NCBI RefSeq assembly: GCF_003947415.1
Contig: NZ_QHKL01000004.1
Span: forward strand, 124,001-188,000
Direction of reading: 5' to 3'
From: Amycolatopsis sp. WAC 01376
Lineage (GTDB): Bacteria; Actinomycetota; Actinomycetes; Mycobacteriales; Pseudonocardiaceae
Length of the DNA stretch: 64,000 nt
Every line of letters starts with the position of its first letter. Within the stretch, counting starts at the first letter, position 1. The notes under the pieces were generated by a model that was given only the letters and a program-made list of their open reading frames with translations, made no database searches and was not told where the DNA came from. The position numbers and the translations under genes were made by a program. Positions 35,450 to 45,848 of this stretch are shown here, piece by piece.

Positions 35450-36357
35450 CCGGTCCGATCGTTCTTCCCGAGCCCGTGTGGCGGGCTCGGGAAGAGGACC
35501 ACGTCACGCGGATGCGGCGCTGGACGACACCGCACCAGCGCCGCCGCTCGCGGGGCGAGAAGCATCCGGTGCTCGACTTCCTCTTCACCTATTACTCGCA
35601 CCGGCCCGGGCATGTCGAACGCTGGCAGCCGGGCGCGGGTGTCCTGCTCGAAGGCGCGTCCGCGCGCCGGTTCCTGGAGCGCAAGGGCTATCTGGAGACG
35701 CCGGACGGAGTCATGCTCGATCCGGCGGGCTTCACCGAAGGTCGGGCCAAGACCGCAGAATTCGTCCTCGGACTGCTTTCCGCGACGGCGTCCCGCTCGC
35801 CGAGACTCAGTTGTTTCGGACTTCACGAATGGGCAATGGTTTACCGGGAATCGGCGGATGAGGTTCGTCACTCACAACTTCCGCTCCGGCTCGGTTCGGC
35901 CGGAACGGACGGCGTCGTCGAGTCGCTGGAGATCCGGTGCGGACATTTCGACGCTTTTCGGTTCTTCACCGAACCCGCCCGGCCGCGCAACACGCTGCGG
36001 CCGGAGCGGGAGAACCAGATCGAGTTCGAGCAGCCGGGCTGCCTGCACGCCAACATGGATTTGTTCAAGTGGGCGTACAAACTCGACCCGTTCGTGCCCG
36101 CCGAGCTGGTCGGGGACTGCTTCGAGCTGGCGGCGGACATCCGTGAGCTGGACATGCGGGCCAGCCCGTACGACCTGGCGGAGTTCGGGTACTCGCCCGT
36201 CCGGATCGAGACCCCGGAGGGCCGGGCCGAGTACGCCCGCGCGCAGGCCGGTTTCGCCCGCCGGGCCGCGCCGCTGCGTGAGCACCTGATAGCGCATTGC
36301 CAACGGCTCCTGACCGAGTTAAAGAAGGCGCCCGCGACACGCGGAAAACAACTGTGA
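35446..36357 (+). CDS. Actinobacterial protein often labelled 3-methyladenine DNA glycosylase; function unverified
   Basis: 303 residues, ATG at 35446 overlapping the CNNM stop. Highly conserved blocks include RRSRGEKHPVLDFLFTYYSH, CFGLHEWAMVYRE, IRCGHFDAFRFFT, QPGCLHANMDLFKWAYKL and ELDMRASPYDL. I recall homologues in streptomycetes carried under the name 3-methyladenine DNA glycosylase, but I see neither the helix-hairpin-helix plus Asp of AlkA nor the MPG fold, so that name should be treated with caution. Conserved His, Cys and Asp residues (CxHFDAFRFF, CLHANMDL) hint at a metal or cofactor site. Coupling to two divalent-cation CNNM genes is notable. Confidence 0.7.
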   Translation: MTGPIVLPEPVWRAREEDHVTRMRRWTTPHQRRRSRGEKHPVLDFLFTYYSHRPGHVERWQPGAGVLLEGASARRFLERKGYLETPDGVMLDPAGFTEGRAKTAEFVLGLLSATASRSPRLSCFGLHEWAMVYRESADEVRHSQLPLRLGSAGTDGVVESLEIRCGHFDAFRFFTEPARPRNTLRPERENQIEFEQPGCLHANMDLFKWAYKLDPFVPAELVGDCFELAADIRELDMRASPYDLAEFGYSPVRIETPEGRAEYARAQAGFARRAAPLREHLIAHCQRLLTELKKAPATRGKQL

Positions 36358-36450
36358 GTTGCCGCATTCCCCGTAACATCCTCCCCTGTTAGAGTGATAA
36401 CGGTTTGATTGCATACGCAGCGCGAGCGCGCACGTTTCGAAAGGACAACG

Positions 36451-37134
36451 ATGGGGCGACACAGCGTGGCCGAAGAGCCGGTGCCGCATCCCCTCGACCC
36501 GAAGCTGCCGCAGGGTCGCGGTGAGGCGACCGGTTCGCACCGGATCGTCGGGAAGAAGGCCCCGCGGCGACGGATCGCCAAGTGGCCCATCGCTTGCCTG
36601 GTCCTCCTGGTACTGGTCGCGATCGGCGTCTTCGGCTGGAACTGGGCGGACGGGGAGCTCAACACCCGCGCCGAAGCCCAGGCCAAGGCCTGCAGCGCCG
36701 GCGACACCCCGATGCGGGTCATCGTCACCCCCAGCATCGAGAAGCCGGTCCGGGCGGCGGCCGAGCGGTGGAACAACGCCGCGACCGTGGTCCGCGACCA
36801 CTGTGTGATCATCCAGATCGACGCGCTGTCCTCCGCGTCCGTGCTCGACGGCCTCGTCGGACGGACGAACCTGGACGCGATCGGCGGGCTCCCCGCCGCC
36901 TGGATCCCCGAGTCCACCTACTGGGTGACCGAGCTGAACACCGCCAAGCCCGAACTGGTCGGTTCGCCCGCCCAGTCGGTCGCGACGGCGCGTTCGGCCG
37001 ATTACCCGCTCGTCGGGCTCGCCGGGAAGAACATCGACGAGGTCCAGATGCGCGCCTCGCAGACGTTCCGGCAATTCCTGCAGCAGCCCGCCCAGCAGGC
37101 CGACTTCGCCGCCGCGGGTATCAAGGCCACCTGA
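36451..37134 (+). CDS. Membrane-anchored protein related to the N-terminal part of SBP-VWA proteins
   Basis: 227 residues, ATG at 36451 with AAAGGA upstream. Starts GRHSVAEEP with a basic stretch and one membrane helix (about 48-66), then an extracytoplasmic alpha/beta part: MRVIVTPSIEKPVRAAAERW, VVRDHCVIIQID, and a final SQTFRQFLQQPAQQADFAAAG. These fit the substrate-binding-like half of actinobacterial proteins that normally continue into a VWA domain of about 200 residues. Here the protein stops before any VWA domain and the middle seems shortened. A perfect terminator follows at once, so this is the full gene. Confidence 0.65.
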   Translation: MGRHSVAEEPVPHPLDPKLPQGRGEATGSHRIVGKKAPRRRIAKWPIACLVLLVLVAIGVFGWNWADGELNTRAEAQAKACSAGDTPMRVIVTPSIEKPVRAAAERWNNAATVVRDHCVIIQIDALSSASVLDGLVGRTNLDAIGGLPAAWIPESTYWVTELNTAKPELVGSPAQSVATARSADYPLVGLAGKNIDEVQMRASQTFRQFLQQPAQQADFAAAGIKAT

Positions 37135-37145
37135 GCCTTCGGACT

Positions 37146-37190
37146 TACGGGAAAGGCCCCTTCACCGCTCGGGAAGGGGCCTTTCCCGTA
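37146..37190 (+). terminator. Perfect 18-bp hairpin
   Basis: Arms 37146-37163 and 37173-37190 are exact complements, 9-nt loop, starting 12 bases past the preceding stop. Core GGGAAAGGCCCCTTC of the shared palindrome family. Confidence 0.8.
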
Positions 37191-37223
37191 TCTCGAGTCT
37201 CGTGAGTGGTAGGGACAGTTAGA

Positions 37224-37264
37224 GCCAAGGGTGGCTTAGGTACCTGCCTGGATTCCGGCTCCGG
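37224..37264. repeat. 41-bp dispersed repeat, copy 2
   Basis: 39 of 41 bases identical to 286-326. Followed after 20 bp by the palindromic element 37285-37333. Confidence 0.75.
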
Positions 37265-37284
37265 TTGATGCCAGGCCCGAGTCC

Positions 37285-37333
37285 GTGAAGGCCCCCTTCC
37301 CTCGGCTCAGCCGAAGAAACTCGGCCTTCACAC
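37285..37333. repeat. Imperfect palindrome GTGAAGGC...GCCTTCAC with inner TCGGCT/AGCCGA
   Basis: Outer arms GTGAAGGC (37285-37292) and GCCTTCAC (37324-37331) enclose CTCGGCTCAGCCGA. The whole 49 bases is nearly identical, in inverted orientation, to 49833-49882. It lies 29 bp beyond the aldo/keto reductase stop and may terminate that minus-strand gene. Its reading frames give KAPFPRLSRRNSAFT, a spurious peptide. Confidence 0.7.
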
Positions 37334-37361
37334 GTTGCCGAGGTACCGAGCCGCTCAAGCC

Positions 37362-38186
37362 TCACGAGCCGAACGTGTCCGGGTCGGGGCCGGTACGGGT
37401 GCCGTCGTCGAACTCGGCGAGGGCCGCGAGGTCGTCCTCGGCGAGTTCGAAGTCGAAGACGGCGAAGTTCTCGCGGATCCGGGACGGGGTCACGGATTTC
37501 GGGATGGCCACGGTGCCGAGCTGGAGATGCCAGCGCAGCACCAGTTGCGCCGGGCTCTTGCCGTATTTGGCCGCGAGGGCGGTCAGCGTCGGGTCCGAGA
37601 GCAACGACCCCTGCGCGAGCGGGCTCCACGCCTCGGTGACGATGCCGTTCTCGGCGTGGAAGTCCCGCAGCGCCTTCTGCTGGAGCCTGGGGTGCAGCTC
37701 GACCTGGTTGACCGCGGGCACTATCCCGGTCTCGTCGAACAGCCGCCGCAGATGCGGGACGTGGAAGTTCGACACGCCGATGGCCCGTGTCCGGCCGTCC
37801 TCGTACAGCTTTTCCAGCGCCCGCCACGTTTCGACGTACTTCCCGCGGGTCGGCATCGGCCAGTGGATCAGGTACAGGTCGACGTGGTCCAGGCCGAGCT
37901 CCGCGAGACTCGCGTCGAACGCCCGGAGCGCCTCGTCGTAGCCGTGGCCCGGATTCGGCAGCTTCGTGGTGATGAACAGTTCGTCGCGCGGTACCCCGGC
38001 GGAGCGGATCGCTTCGCCGACACCGGCTTCGTTCCCATACGACGCGGCGGTGTCGATGCTGCGGTACCCGGCTTCGATGGCGGTCCGAACGACCTTGGCC
38101 GTGTCGCCGGCGGGTACCTGCCAGACGCCGAAACCGAGTTGGGGGATGGCTACCTCGTTGTTCAGGACGACGGAAGGCACGGCCAT
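37362..38186 (-). CDS. Aldo/keto reductase
   Basis: NADPH-dependent carbonyl reductase of the AKR superfamily, 274 residues, TIM barrel. Catalytic tetrad visible: Asp in YRSIDTAASYGNE, Tyr in the same motif, Lys in FITTKLPN and His in YLIHWPMP. The C-terminal IPKSVTPSRIRENFAVFDF is the NADPH-binding segment. Closest in look to the 2,5-diketo-gluconate reductase subgroup, but the physiological aldehyde or ketone is unknown. ATG at 38186; the upstream gene in the same direction is an XRE regulator ending 48 bp away. Confidence 0.93.
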   Translation of the reverse strand: MAVPSVVLNNEVAIPQLGFGVWQVPAGDTAKVVRTAIEAGYRSIDTAASYGNEAGVGEAIRSAGVPRDELFITTKLPNPGHGYDEALRAFDASLAELGLDHVDLYLIHWPMPTRGKYVETWRALEKLYEDGRTRAIGVSNFHVPHLRRLFDETGIVPAVNQVELHPRLQQKALRDFHAENGIVTEAWSPLAQGSLLSDPTLTALAAKYGKSPAQLVLRWHLQLGTVAIPKSVTPSRIRENFAVFDFELAEDDLAALAEFDDGTRTGPDPDTFGS

Positions 38187-38234
38187 GGAAGGGGAATCCT
38201 CACTGGGGTCTGCGGCGGGGCTTCTTGCCCCGCA

Positions 38235-39056
38235 TCATTCCACCCCGCGCGCGGCGTACGCGCGCAAATACTCCGCCGTGTCCGCGTCGGCGGGGAAGAA
38301 GGATTCGATCACCAGCTCGGCGACCGTGATGTCCAACGGCGTCCCGAATGTGGAGACCGTGCTGAAGAAGGTGAGTTCGGTGCCCTCGTGCCGCAGCCGC
38401 AACGGGACGAAGATGTCGCCCGGTCCGGGGACCTCCACTTCGGGGACGGGATCCGCACACGGGTAGGTGAGCAGTTCCTCGAGGAGATCGGTCAGGACCG
38501 GATCAGCCGTCTGGGTCACCTGACGCCGCAGCCTGCCAAGCAGATGAGCGCGCCACTCCCCCAGGTTCAGCACATGCGGCGCCATCCCGTCCGGATGCAG
38601 CGTCACCCGCAGGACGTTGACCGGTGGCGTCATCAGGGCGGGCGAGACCAGGCCGGTCATGATCGAGATGCTCGAGTTGGCGTCGACCAGGTTCCACCAG
38701 CGGTCGGCGACGGCGGCCGGATACGGTTCGTGGCTGGTCATCAGCTGCCGGACCGCCTTGCGGACCGCCGCCATCTCCGGGGCGCCGAGACCGCTTTCGG
38801 CGTACGCGGGCGCGTATCCCGCCGCCAGCAACAGCTGATTGCGTTCCCGCAAGGGCACCTCCAGATGTTCGCCGAGCCGCAGCACCATGTCGCGGCTGGG
38901 CTTGGAGCGGCCGGTCTCCACGAAGCTCAGGTGCCGGGTGGAGATGTCCGCCGAGATGGCGAGATCCAGCTGGCTGATCCGGCGGCGGTCGCGCCATTCG
39001 CGGAGGAGTTCGCCGACGGGGCGGCCCGCGCGGCTCACGGTCACTGTGGTCGTCAC
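38235..39056 (-). CDS. XRE-family regulator with MmyB-like ligand-binding domain
   Basis: 273 residues. N-terminal helix-turn-helix RRISQLDLAISADISTRHLS with the characteristic SFVETGRSKPSRDMV, then the MmyB-type domain (PYPAAVADRWWNLVDANSS, VNVLRVTLHPDGMAPHVLN, LRHEGTELTFFSTVSTFGTP) that binds fatty-acid-like ligands in related proteins. GTG at 39056. It is divergent from the SnoaL-like gene at 39177 across a 120-bp gap; this pairing is frequent in actinomycetes and suggests that it represses its neighbour. Confidence 0.92.
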   Translation of the reverse strand: MTTTVTVSRAGRPVGELLREWRDRRRISQLDLAISADISTRHLSFVETGRSKPSRDMVLRLGEHLEVPLRERNQLLLAAGYAPAYAESGLGAPEMAAVRKAVRQLMTSHEPYPAAVADRWWNLVDANSSISIMTGLVSPALMTPPVNVLRVTLHPDGMAPHVLNLGEWRAHLLGRLRRQVTQTADPVLTDLLEELLTYPCADPVPEVEVPGPGDIFVPLRLRHEGTELTFFSTVSTFGTPLDITVAELVIESFFPADADTAEYLRAYAARGVE

Positions 39057-39176
39057 GATAACGAACCTACGGCCACGGATGACGGGCCGCCATTACCTCC
39101 CGCGTAATCGACGGGCCCCGCCCTCAGCCGACAGAGTTGTGGCATCGGTCAGCCCCCAAGAAAACGAGGAGACACC

Positions 39177-39539
39177 ATGTCGGACATCCAGCGCGTCGCC
39201 GAGCAGTACATCGCCGTGTGGAACGAGACCGACGCGGACAAGCGCCGCGCCCTCATCGCCGAAGTGTTCACCGAGGACACCACCTACACCGACCCGCTCG
39301 GCGCCGTCACCGGCCACGACGGGGTCGACGGCTTCATCGCCGGCGCGCAGGCCCAGTTCGCGGGTCTGAGGTTCAGCCTGCCGGCCGCTCCCGACGCGCA
39401 CCACGACATCGCGCGGTTCCAGTGGTACCTCGCGCCGGAAGGCGCCGAAGAGCCGCTGGCGATCGGCTTCGACGTCATCACCGTCGAGGACGGGCGGATC
39501 AAGCAGGTGCTGGGCTTTCTCGACAAGATGCCCGGCTGA
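39177..39539 (+). CDS. SnoaL/NTF2-like small protein
   Basis: 120-residue cone-shaped NTF2-like fold: VAEQYIAVWNETDADKRRAL, VFTEDTTYTDPLGAVTGHDG, and GFDVITVEDGRIKQVLGFLD. Similar proteins are polyketide cyclases, isomerases or stress-related proteins; no catalytic assignment is safe. ATG at 39177 follows ACGAGGAG. Control by the divergent XRE/MmyB regulator is likely. The stop is 4 bp from the end of the convergent gcvP gene. Confidence 0.88.
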   Translation: MSDIQRVAEQYIAVWNETDADKRRALIAEVFTEDTTYTDPLGAVTGHDGVDGFIAGAQAQFAGLRFSLPAAPDAHHDIARFQWYLAPEGAEEPLAIGFDVITVEDGRIKQVLGFLDKMPG

Positions 39540-39542
39540 CAA

Positions 39543-42422
<2,880 letters not shown>

Positions 42423-42500
42423 CGGGGACCTCCCAAGACGCGGGGGTGGGGCCGGGACGGATTGTCCTGGCCCTCCCCACTCTGTCCGTACCCCCGTGGG

Positions 42501-42690
42501 GGCGCCTGAGAGTTTCGCCCGAGTGTTGAGCCGGGCTTGCACCGTCGGCGGGGCCGCCAGGCTGTGACCTGGCGAACCACTTTCCAGAGGCGTCTCTTCC
42601 GCGCGGTCCAGGGTGCCTGAGAGGTTCCGGGGAGGACTTGCTCCTTCGGCGCCGAGCTCAACGGTTATCGGCTCGGTCTCTCCCGCGCGG
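42501..42690 (-). promoter_or_regulatory. Tandem glycine riboswitch controlling gcvP
   Basis: On the minus strand two glycine aptamers follow each other: the first contains GGGAGAG, GCCGAAGGAGCAAG and CCTCTCAGGCACC (ending near 42611); the second contains GGAAAGTGG-type bases, GACGGTGCAAGCCCGGC and AACTCTCAGGCGCC (ending near 42501). The CTCTCAGGC hallmark occurs at 42504-42512 and 42615-42623. It fills most of the 319-bp gap between gcvP and the MerR gene. Glycine binding is expected to switch gcvP on. Confidence 0.93.
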
Positions 42691-42741
42691 ATTCGTCGAC
42701 CGCGGAAGTGAGCCTACCCTGCCGCCCGCGCGGCTTCATGA

Positions 42742-43323
42742 TCAGCCGGTGCGACGTGCGTTACGGCGCTGCGTGAGCTCGTCCGGCGTGACCGTTTCGA
42801 TCACGCCGCCGTCGGCGCGTTCGGCCTGGAACTCGTGGATGGTGCCGCTGATCTCCTGCATCGCACCGCTGACCGCGATCCCGAAAACGCCCTGGCCACC
42901 TTGCAGTAAATCGACGATCTCTTCGGGCGAGGTGCACTCGTAGACGGTGGTGCCGTCGGAGAACAGGGTGACCCTGGCGAGGTCGCGGACACCGCGCAGG
43001 CGCAGGTGGTCGACGGCGACGCGGATGTTCTGCAGCGAGACGCCGGTGTCCAGCAGCCGCTTGACGACCTTCAGGACGAGGATGTCCTTGAACGAGTAGA
43101 GCCGCTGCGAACCGGAACCGTGCGCCGTGCGGATACTCGGCGCGACCAGCTTCGTCCTGGCCCAGTAGTCGAGCTGCCGGTACGTGATCCCGGCGATCTG
43201 GCAGGCTGCGGGACCGCGGTAACCGACGAGTTCGTCCGGGAGGGAAGAGTCGGGGAACAGCTCGCCCTGCTCGCCGTCAGCGACCGGAACGAGCGGCTCT
43301 TGAGGGCTACCAGCCTCGACCAC
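42742..43323 (-). CDS. MerR-family regulator (Rv1830-like)
   Basis: 193 residues with a MerR winged helix (VGYRGPAACQIAGITYRQLDY, RTAHGSGSQRLYSFKDIL, LDTGVSLQNIRVAVDHLRL) and a C-terminal part typical of Rv1830 orthologues (LFSDGTTVYECTSPEEIVDLL). Synteny with gcvP on one side and DUF151-ftsR-garA-gcvH on the other supports orthology with Rv1830, a growth/cell-cycle regulator in mycobacteria. GTG at 43323 with GGGGAGG six bases upstream is chosen; ATG at 43425 is an alternative that adds 34 low-complexity residues. A promoter lies at 43458-43486. Confidence 0.9.
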   Translation of the reverse strand: MVEAGSPQEPLVPVADGEQGELFPDSSLPDELVGYRGPAACQIAGITYRQLDYWARTKLVAPSIRTAHGSGSQRLYSFKDILVLKVVKRLLDTGVSLQNIRVAVDHLRLRGVRDLARVTLFSDGTTVYECTSPEEIVDLLQGGQGVFGIAVSGAMQEISGTIHEFQAERADGGVIETVTPDELTQRRNARRTG

Positions 43324-43457
43324 GCCATGCCTCCCCTCGCCCGACCTGGCGGCCGGCGAACAAAGCCGCGCGGACCCACGTGAGCCCGCACCGGAGTTCC
43401 TCGTCAAGACGAATGCCCCAGACATCCGAATCACACCTTGGCGATTCACCCTCATTG

Positions 43458-43486
43458 ACGGTAAGCGCGTCCGGCAAACCGGTCAA
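43458..43486 (-). promoter_or_regulatory. Promoter of the Rv1830-like MerR gene
   Basis: On the minus strand TTGACC (43481-43486) and TACCGT (43458-43463) are 17 bases apart. A perfect GCCTCAAG-N5-CTTGAGGC inverted repeat lies just upstream at 43502-43522 and may be an operator for this or the divergent TetR gene. Confidence 0.5.
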
Positions 43487-43555
43487 CGCGACGCGCGGTC
43501 GGCCTCAAGCTCTTCTTGAGGCTTGCCGAGCACCGTCCCCCGTTCGGCCGCACGC

Positions 43556-43584
43556 TTGCCACTTTTACTCGGTCGTGTTAATTT
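43556..43584 (+). promoter_or_regulatory. Leaderless promoter of the TetR gene
   Basis: TTGCCA (43556-43561) and TAATTT (43579-43584) are 17 bases apart and the -10 box ends six bases before the ATG at 43591, so transcription should start at or next to the A of ATG. No ribosome site exists. Direct repeats TTTTACTC at 43563 and 43583 flank the -10 box and may be operator half-sites. Confidence 0.6.
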
Positions 43585-43590
43585 TTACTC

Positions 43591-44235
43591 ATGCAAGTAA
43601 CTCCCTCCACCCAAAGTGCCATGCAAGAGGTTCAGGCGGAGCTGGGGCTCTCGGTCACCGAGGCGGCCCGGCGGGCCCAGATCATCGGAGCCACGATCGC
43701 GACGATCTCCGACCTCGGCTACCACAAGACGTCGTTCGCGAAGATCAAGGAGCGCGCCGGGCTCTCCAGCACCCGGATCATCTCGTACCACTTCACCAAC
43801 AAGGCGGGCCTGATGCAGGCCGTGGTCACCACCGCGACCGGGATGAAGGACAAGTTCCTCGAGGACCGGATCCAGGGCACGACCGACCGGGCCGGGCTGC
43901 TGCGCGGTTACATCGAGTCGGAGATCGCGTTCCTCGGCTCGTACCCGGAACTGGTGCGGGTCATGGTCGAGATGGCTTCGAGCGGCTCGGACGCCGAGGG
44001 CTGGTTCATGTCGGCGCCGCTCGTCGAGGAGTTCCGGACCGGCCGGCTCGAACGCCAGCTGCGGCAGGGACAGCAGGAAGGCGCTTTCGGCGAGTTCGCG
44101 CCGGACGTGATGGCGCTGTCGATCGCGCAGGCCATCGACGGTGTCGCGGCGAAGTTCGCGGCGGACCGGAAGCTGGACCTGGAGCGGTACGGGCGGGAGC
44201 TGGCGGACCTGTTCGTCAAGGCGACCGCGGCCTGA
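43591..44235 (+). CDS. TetR/AcrR-family regulator inserted in the gcvP-ftsR block
   Basis: 214 residues: TetR helix-turn-helix (GATIATISDLGYHKTSFAKI, ERAGLSSTRIISYHFTNKAGL) and an all-helical regulatory domain. It runs opposite to the surrounding genes. In mycobacteria the Rv1829 and Rv1830 orthologues are adjacent, so this gene plus its palindrome appears inserted between them. The immediate upstream bases are strikingly AT-rich for this genome. Leaderless start. No obvious target operon is linked; autoregulation through the TTTTACTC repeats is plausible. Confidence 0.88.
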   Translation: MQVTPSTQSAMQEVQAELGLSVTEAARRAQIIGATIATISDLGYHKTSFAKIKERAGLSSTRIISYHFTNKAGLMQAVVTTATGMKDKFLEDRIQGTTDRAGLLRGYIESEIAFLGSYPELVRVMVEMASSGSDAEGWFMSAPLVEEFRTGRLERQLRQGQQEGAFGEFAPDVMALSIAQAIDGVAAKFAADRKLDLERYGRELADLFVKATAA

Positions 44236-44251
44236 GCCCTGGCAGGCCAAG

Positions 44252-44306
44252 TGTCATGAAAGGGTCGTTCAGGACGTTTTTCGTCCTGAACGACCCTTTC
44301 ATGACA
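44252..44306. terminator. Perfect 25-bp palindrome with T5 loop (second copy of 3154 element)
   Basis: Arms 44252-44276 and 44282-44306 are exact complements, with loop TTTTT; 24 of 25 arm bases are the same as at 3154-3208. Starts 16 bases after the TetR stop. Confidence 0.8.
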
Positions 44307-44339
44307 TCCGGACGCTCGCGAAGGGCGACCGCACGTACG

Positions 44340-44375
44340 ACGAAGGGGCGGCGCCCAGCGGCGCCGCCCCTTCGT
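44340..44375 (-). terminator. GC-rich 16-bp hairpin after the DUF151 gene
   Basis: Perfect stem 44340-44355 with 44360-44375, loop of four bases, 18 bases beyond the DUF151 stop on the minus strand. Confidence 0.75.
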
Positions 44376-44393
44376 ACGAGATCCAGGATGTGC

Positions 44394-44867
44394 TCAGGTG
44401 TCCGCGCCGCGGAAGTCCTCCGGCGAGACCGAGTCGAGGAACTCGCGGAACTTCTCGACCTCGTCCTCCTGCTCGTCGGGGATGATGAGGCCCGCTTCCT
44501 CCAGCACCGCGTCGACGGCGTGGATCGGGACCCCCACCCGCAGCGCCAGCGCCACCGAATCGCTCGGTCGCGCGGAAACCCGGATGTCCCCGTCGAAGAC
44601 CAGTTCCGCGAAGAACGTGCCTTCCTTCAAGTCGGTGATGACGACCTGCTCCAGTTCACGGCCCAGCGCCCCGATGACCTCCTTGAGCAGGTCATGGGTG
44701 AGCGGACGGGCCGGGCGGACTCCCTGCTGCTCCAAGGCGATGGCGGTGGCCTCGACCGAGCCGATCCAGATCGGCAGGTAACGCTCGCCTTCGGTTTCCC
44801 GTAGCAACAAGATCGGCTGATTCGCGGGTAGCTCCACCCGCACGCCGACGACGCGCATCTCGCTCAT
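44394..44867 (-). CDS. DUF151 bifunctional nuclease-family protein (Rv1829-like)
   Basis: 157 residues matching the BFN/DUF151 family: MRVVGVRVELPANQPILLL, YLPIWIGSVEATAIAL, RPLTHDLLKEVI and VSARPSDSVALALRVGVPI. Plant members show RNase/DNase activity; bacterial function is unsettled. ATG at 44867 follows GGGAGG. The gene stands between ftsR and the Rv1830-like MerR gene as in mycobacteria. C-terminal acidic tail EDEVEKFREFLDSVSPEDF is family-typical. Confidence 0.93.
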   Translation of the reverse strand: MSEMRVVGVRVELPANQPILLLRETEGERYLPIWIGSVEATAIALEQQGVRPARPLTHDLLKEVIGALGRELEQVVITDLKEGTFFAELVFDGDIRVSARPSDSVALALRVGVPIHAVDAVLEEAGLIIPDEQEDEVEKFREFLDSVSPEDFRGADT

Positions 44868-45086
44868 CGGGCTTCGCCTCCCTCTCGTGCGCACGGGCTG
44901 CAACGCTTGTCTCGACGACCAAGCGACGGCAATCCCGACGCTACCCGTCTTCCGAGCGCTGTGCTCGCTGTCTCCGACATTCTCGGTTCGCCCGTGGCCA
45001 ACCAACTCTCACGGTACGGCATAGGGTGCCGAACATTCAGTCATTGACAAGTGGCCTCACAACGGCTCCCGGTCCCCTGAAGCCGT

Positions 45087-45848
45087 TCAACCGCCTGTGA
45101 CTGCCCGTATTCCGGCCTTCACCAAGAGCGTGTGCAACGCCACGGTCAACGCGGCGAGCTCCCGGACGACCTCGTCGCCCCTCGCCTGGGCGTCCTCGTC
45201 ACGATGCCGATACACCGGGGTCACGATCTGCTCCAGCAGGCCGACCTCGCGGTCGGCCGCGGCCCGGAAGGCACGCAGATGTCTCGGCTCTATACCGAAT
45301 TCGGTCATCGCTTTCACGGTCTTCGCCACGAGGACCGCGTCGGGATCGAAGAACCCCGCCGCGCCTGGGCGGACGAGACCGTATTGCCGCAGCTCAGCCA
45401 GGGTGGCGGCGTCGATGCCCGCCTGGCGGAGCAGATCTTCCTCGGTCAGCCTGATCTCTCGATCGGTCTCGAAATCCCCGGGGGACGGCAGTCCGCCGTT
45501 CTCCCCCGGGGAATCGAGTGAAACGAGTTTCCGCGGCGGTTTGGGCAGCGCCGCCGAGGGCGCGGCGCCCTGATCCGCCGCGTCGAGCTGTTCCTTGATG
45601 ACCTTCAGCGGGAGGTAGTGATCCCGCTGGGCGGACAGGACGAATCGCAGGCGCTCCACGTCCGCCGGAGCGAACTGCCGGTACCCCGACGGGGTCCGGC
45701 CCGGCTGGACCAGACCCTCCGCCTCGAGGAACCGGATCTTGGAGATGGTGACATCGGGGAAGTCGCCGCGCAGCTGTGCCAGCACGGCCCCGATGCTCAA
45801 CCCATCGCGCTGCGACGCATCCCGATCAGGCCGCCCGGCCGCCGTCAC
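45087..45848 (-). CDS. ftsR: FtsR, MerR-type activator of division genes
   Basis: 253 residues, MerR-like N-terminus LSIGAVLAQLRGDFPDVTIS KIRFLEAEGLV type (RFLEAEGLVQPGRTPSGYRQ) and a long effector domain ending LHTLLVKAGIRAVTGG. Orthologue by sequence and synteny of Rv1828 and of corynebacterial FtsR, which activates ftsZ. GTG at 45848 overlaps the garA stop (GTGA), tying its translation to that of the FHA protein. The linker about residues 80-125 is rich in Pro/Ala and variable. Confidence 0.93.
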   Translation of the reverse strand: MTAAGRPDRDASQRDGLSIGAVLAQLRGDFPDVTISKIRFLEAEGLVQPGRTPSGYRQFAPADVERLRFVLSAQRDHYLPLKVIKEQLDAADQGAAPSAALPKPPRKLVSLDSPGENGGLPSPGDFETDREIRLTEEDLLRQAGIDAATLAELRQYGLVRPGAAGFFDPDAVLVAKTVKAMTEFGIEPRHLRAFRAAADREVGLLEQIVTPVYRHRDEDAQARGDEVVRELAALTVALHTLLVKAGIRAVTGG

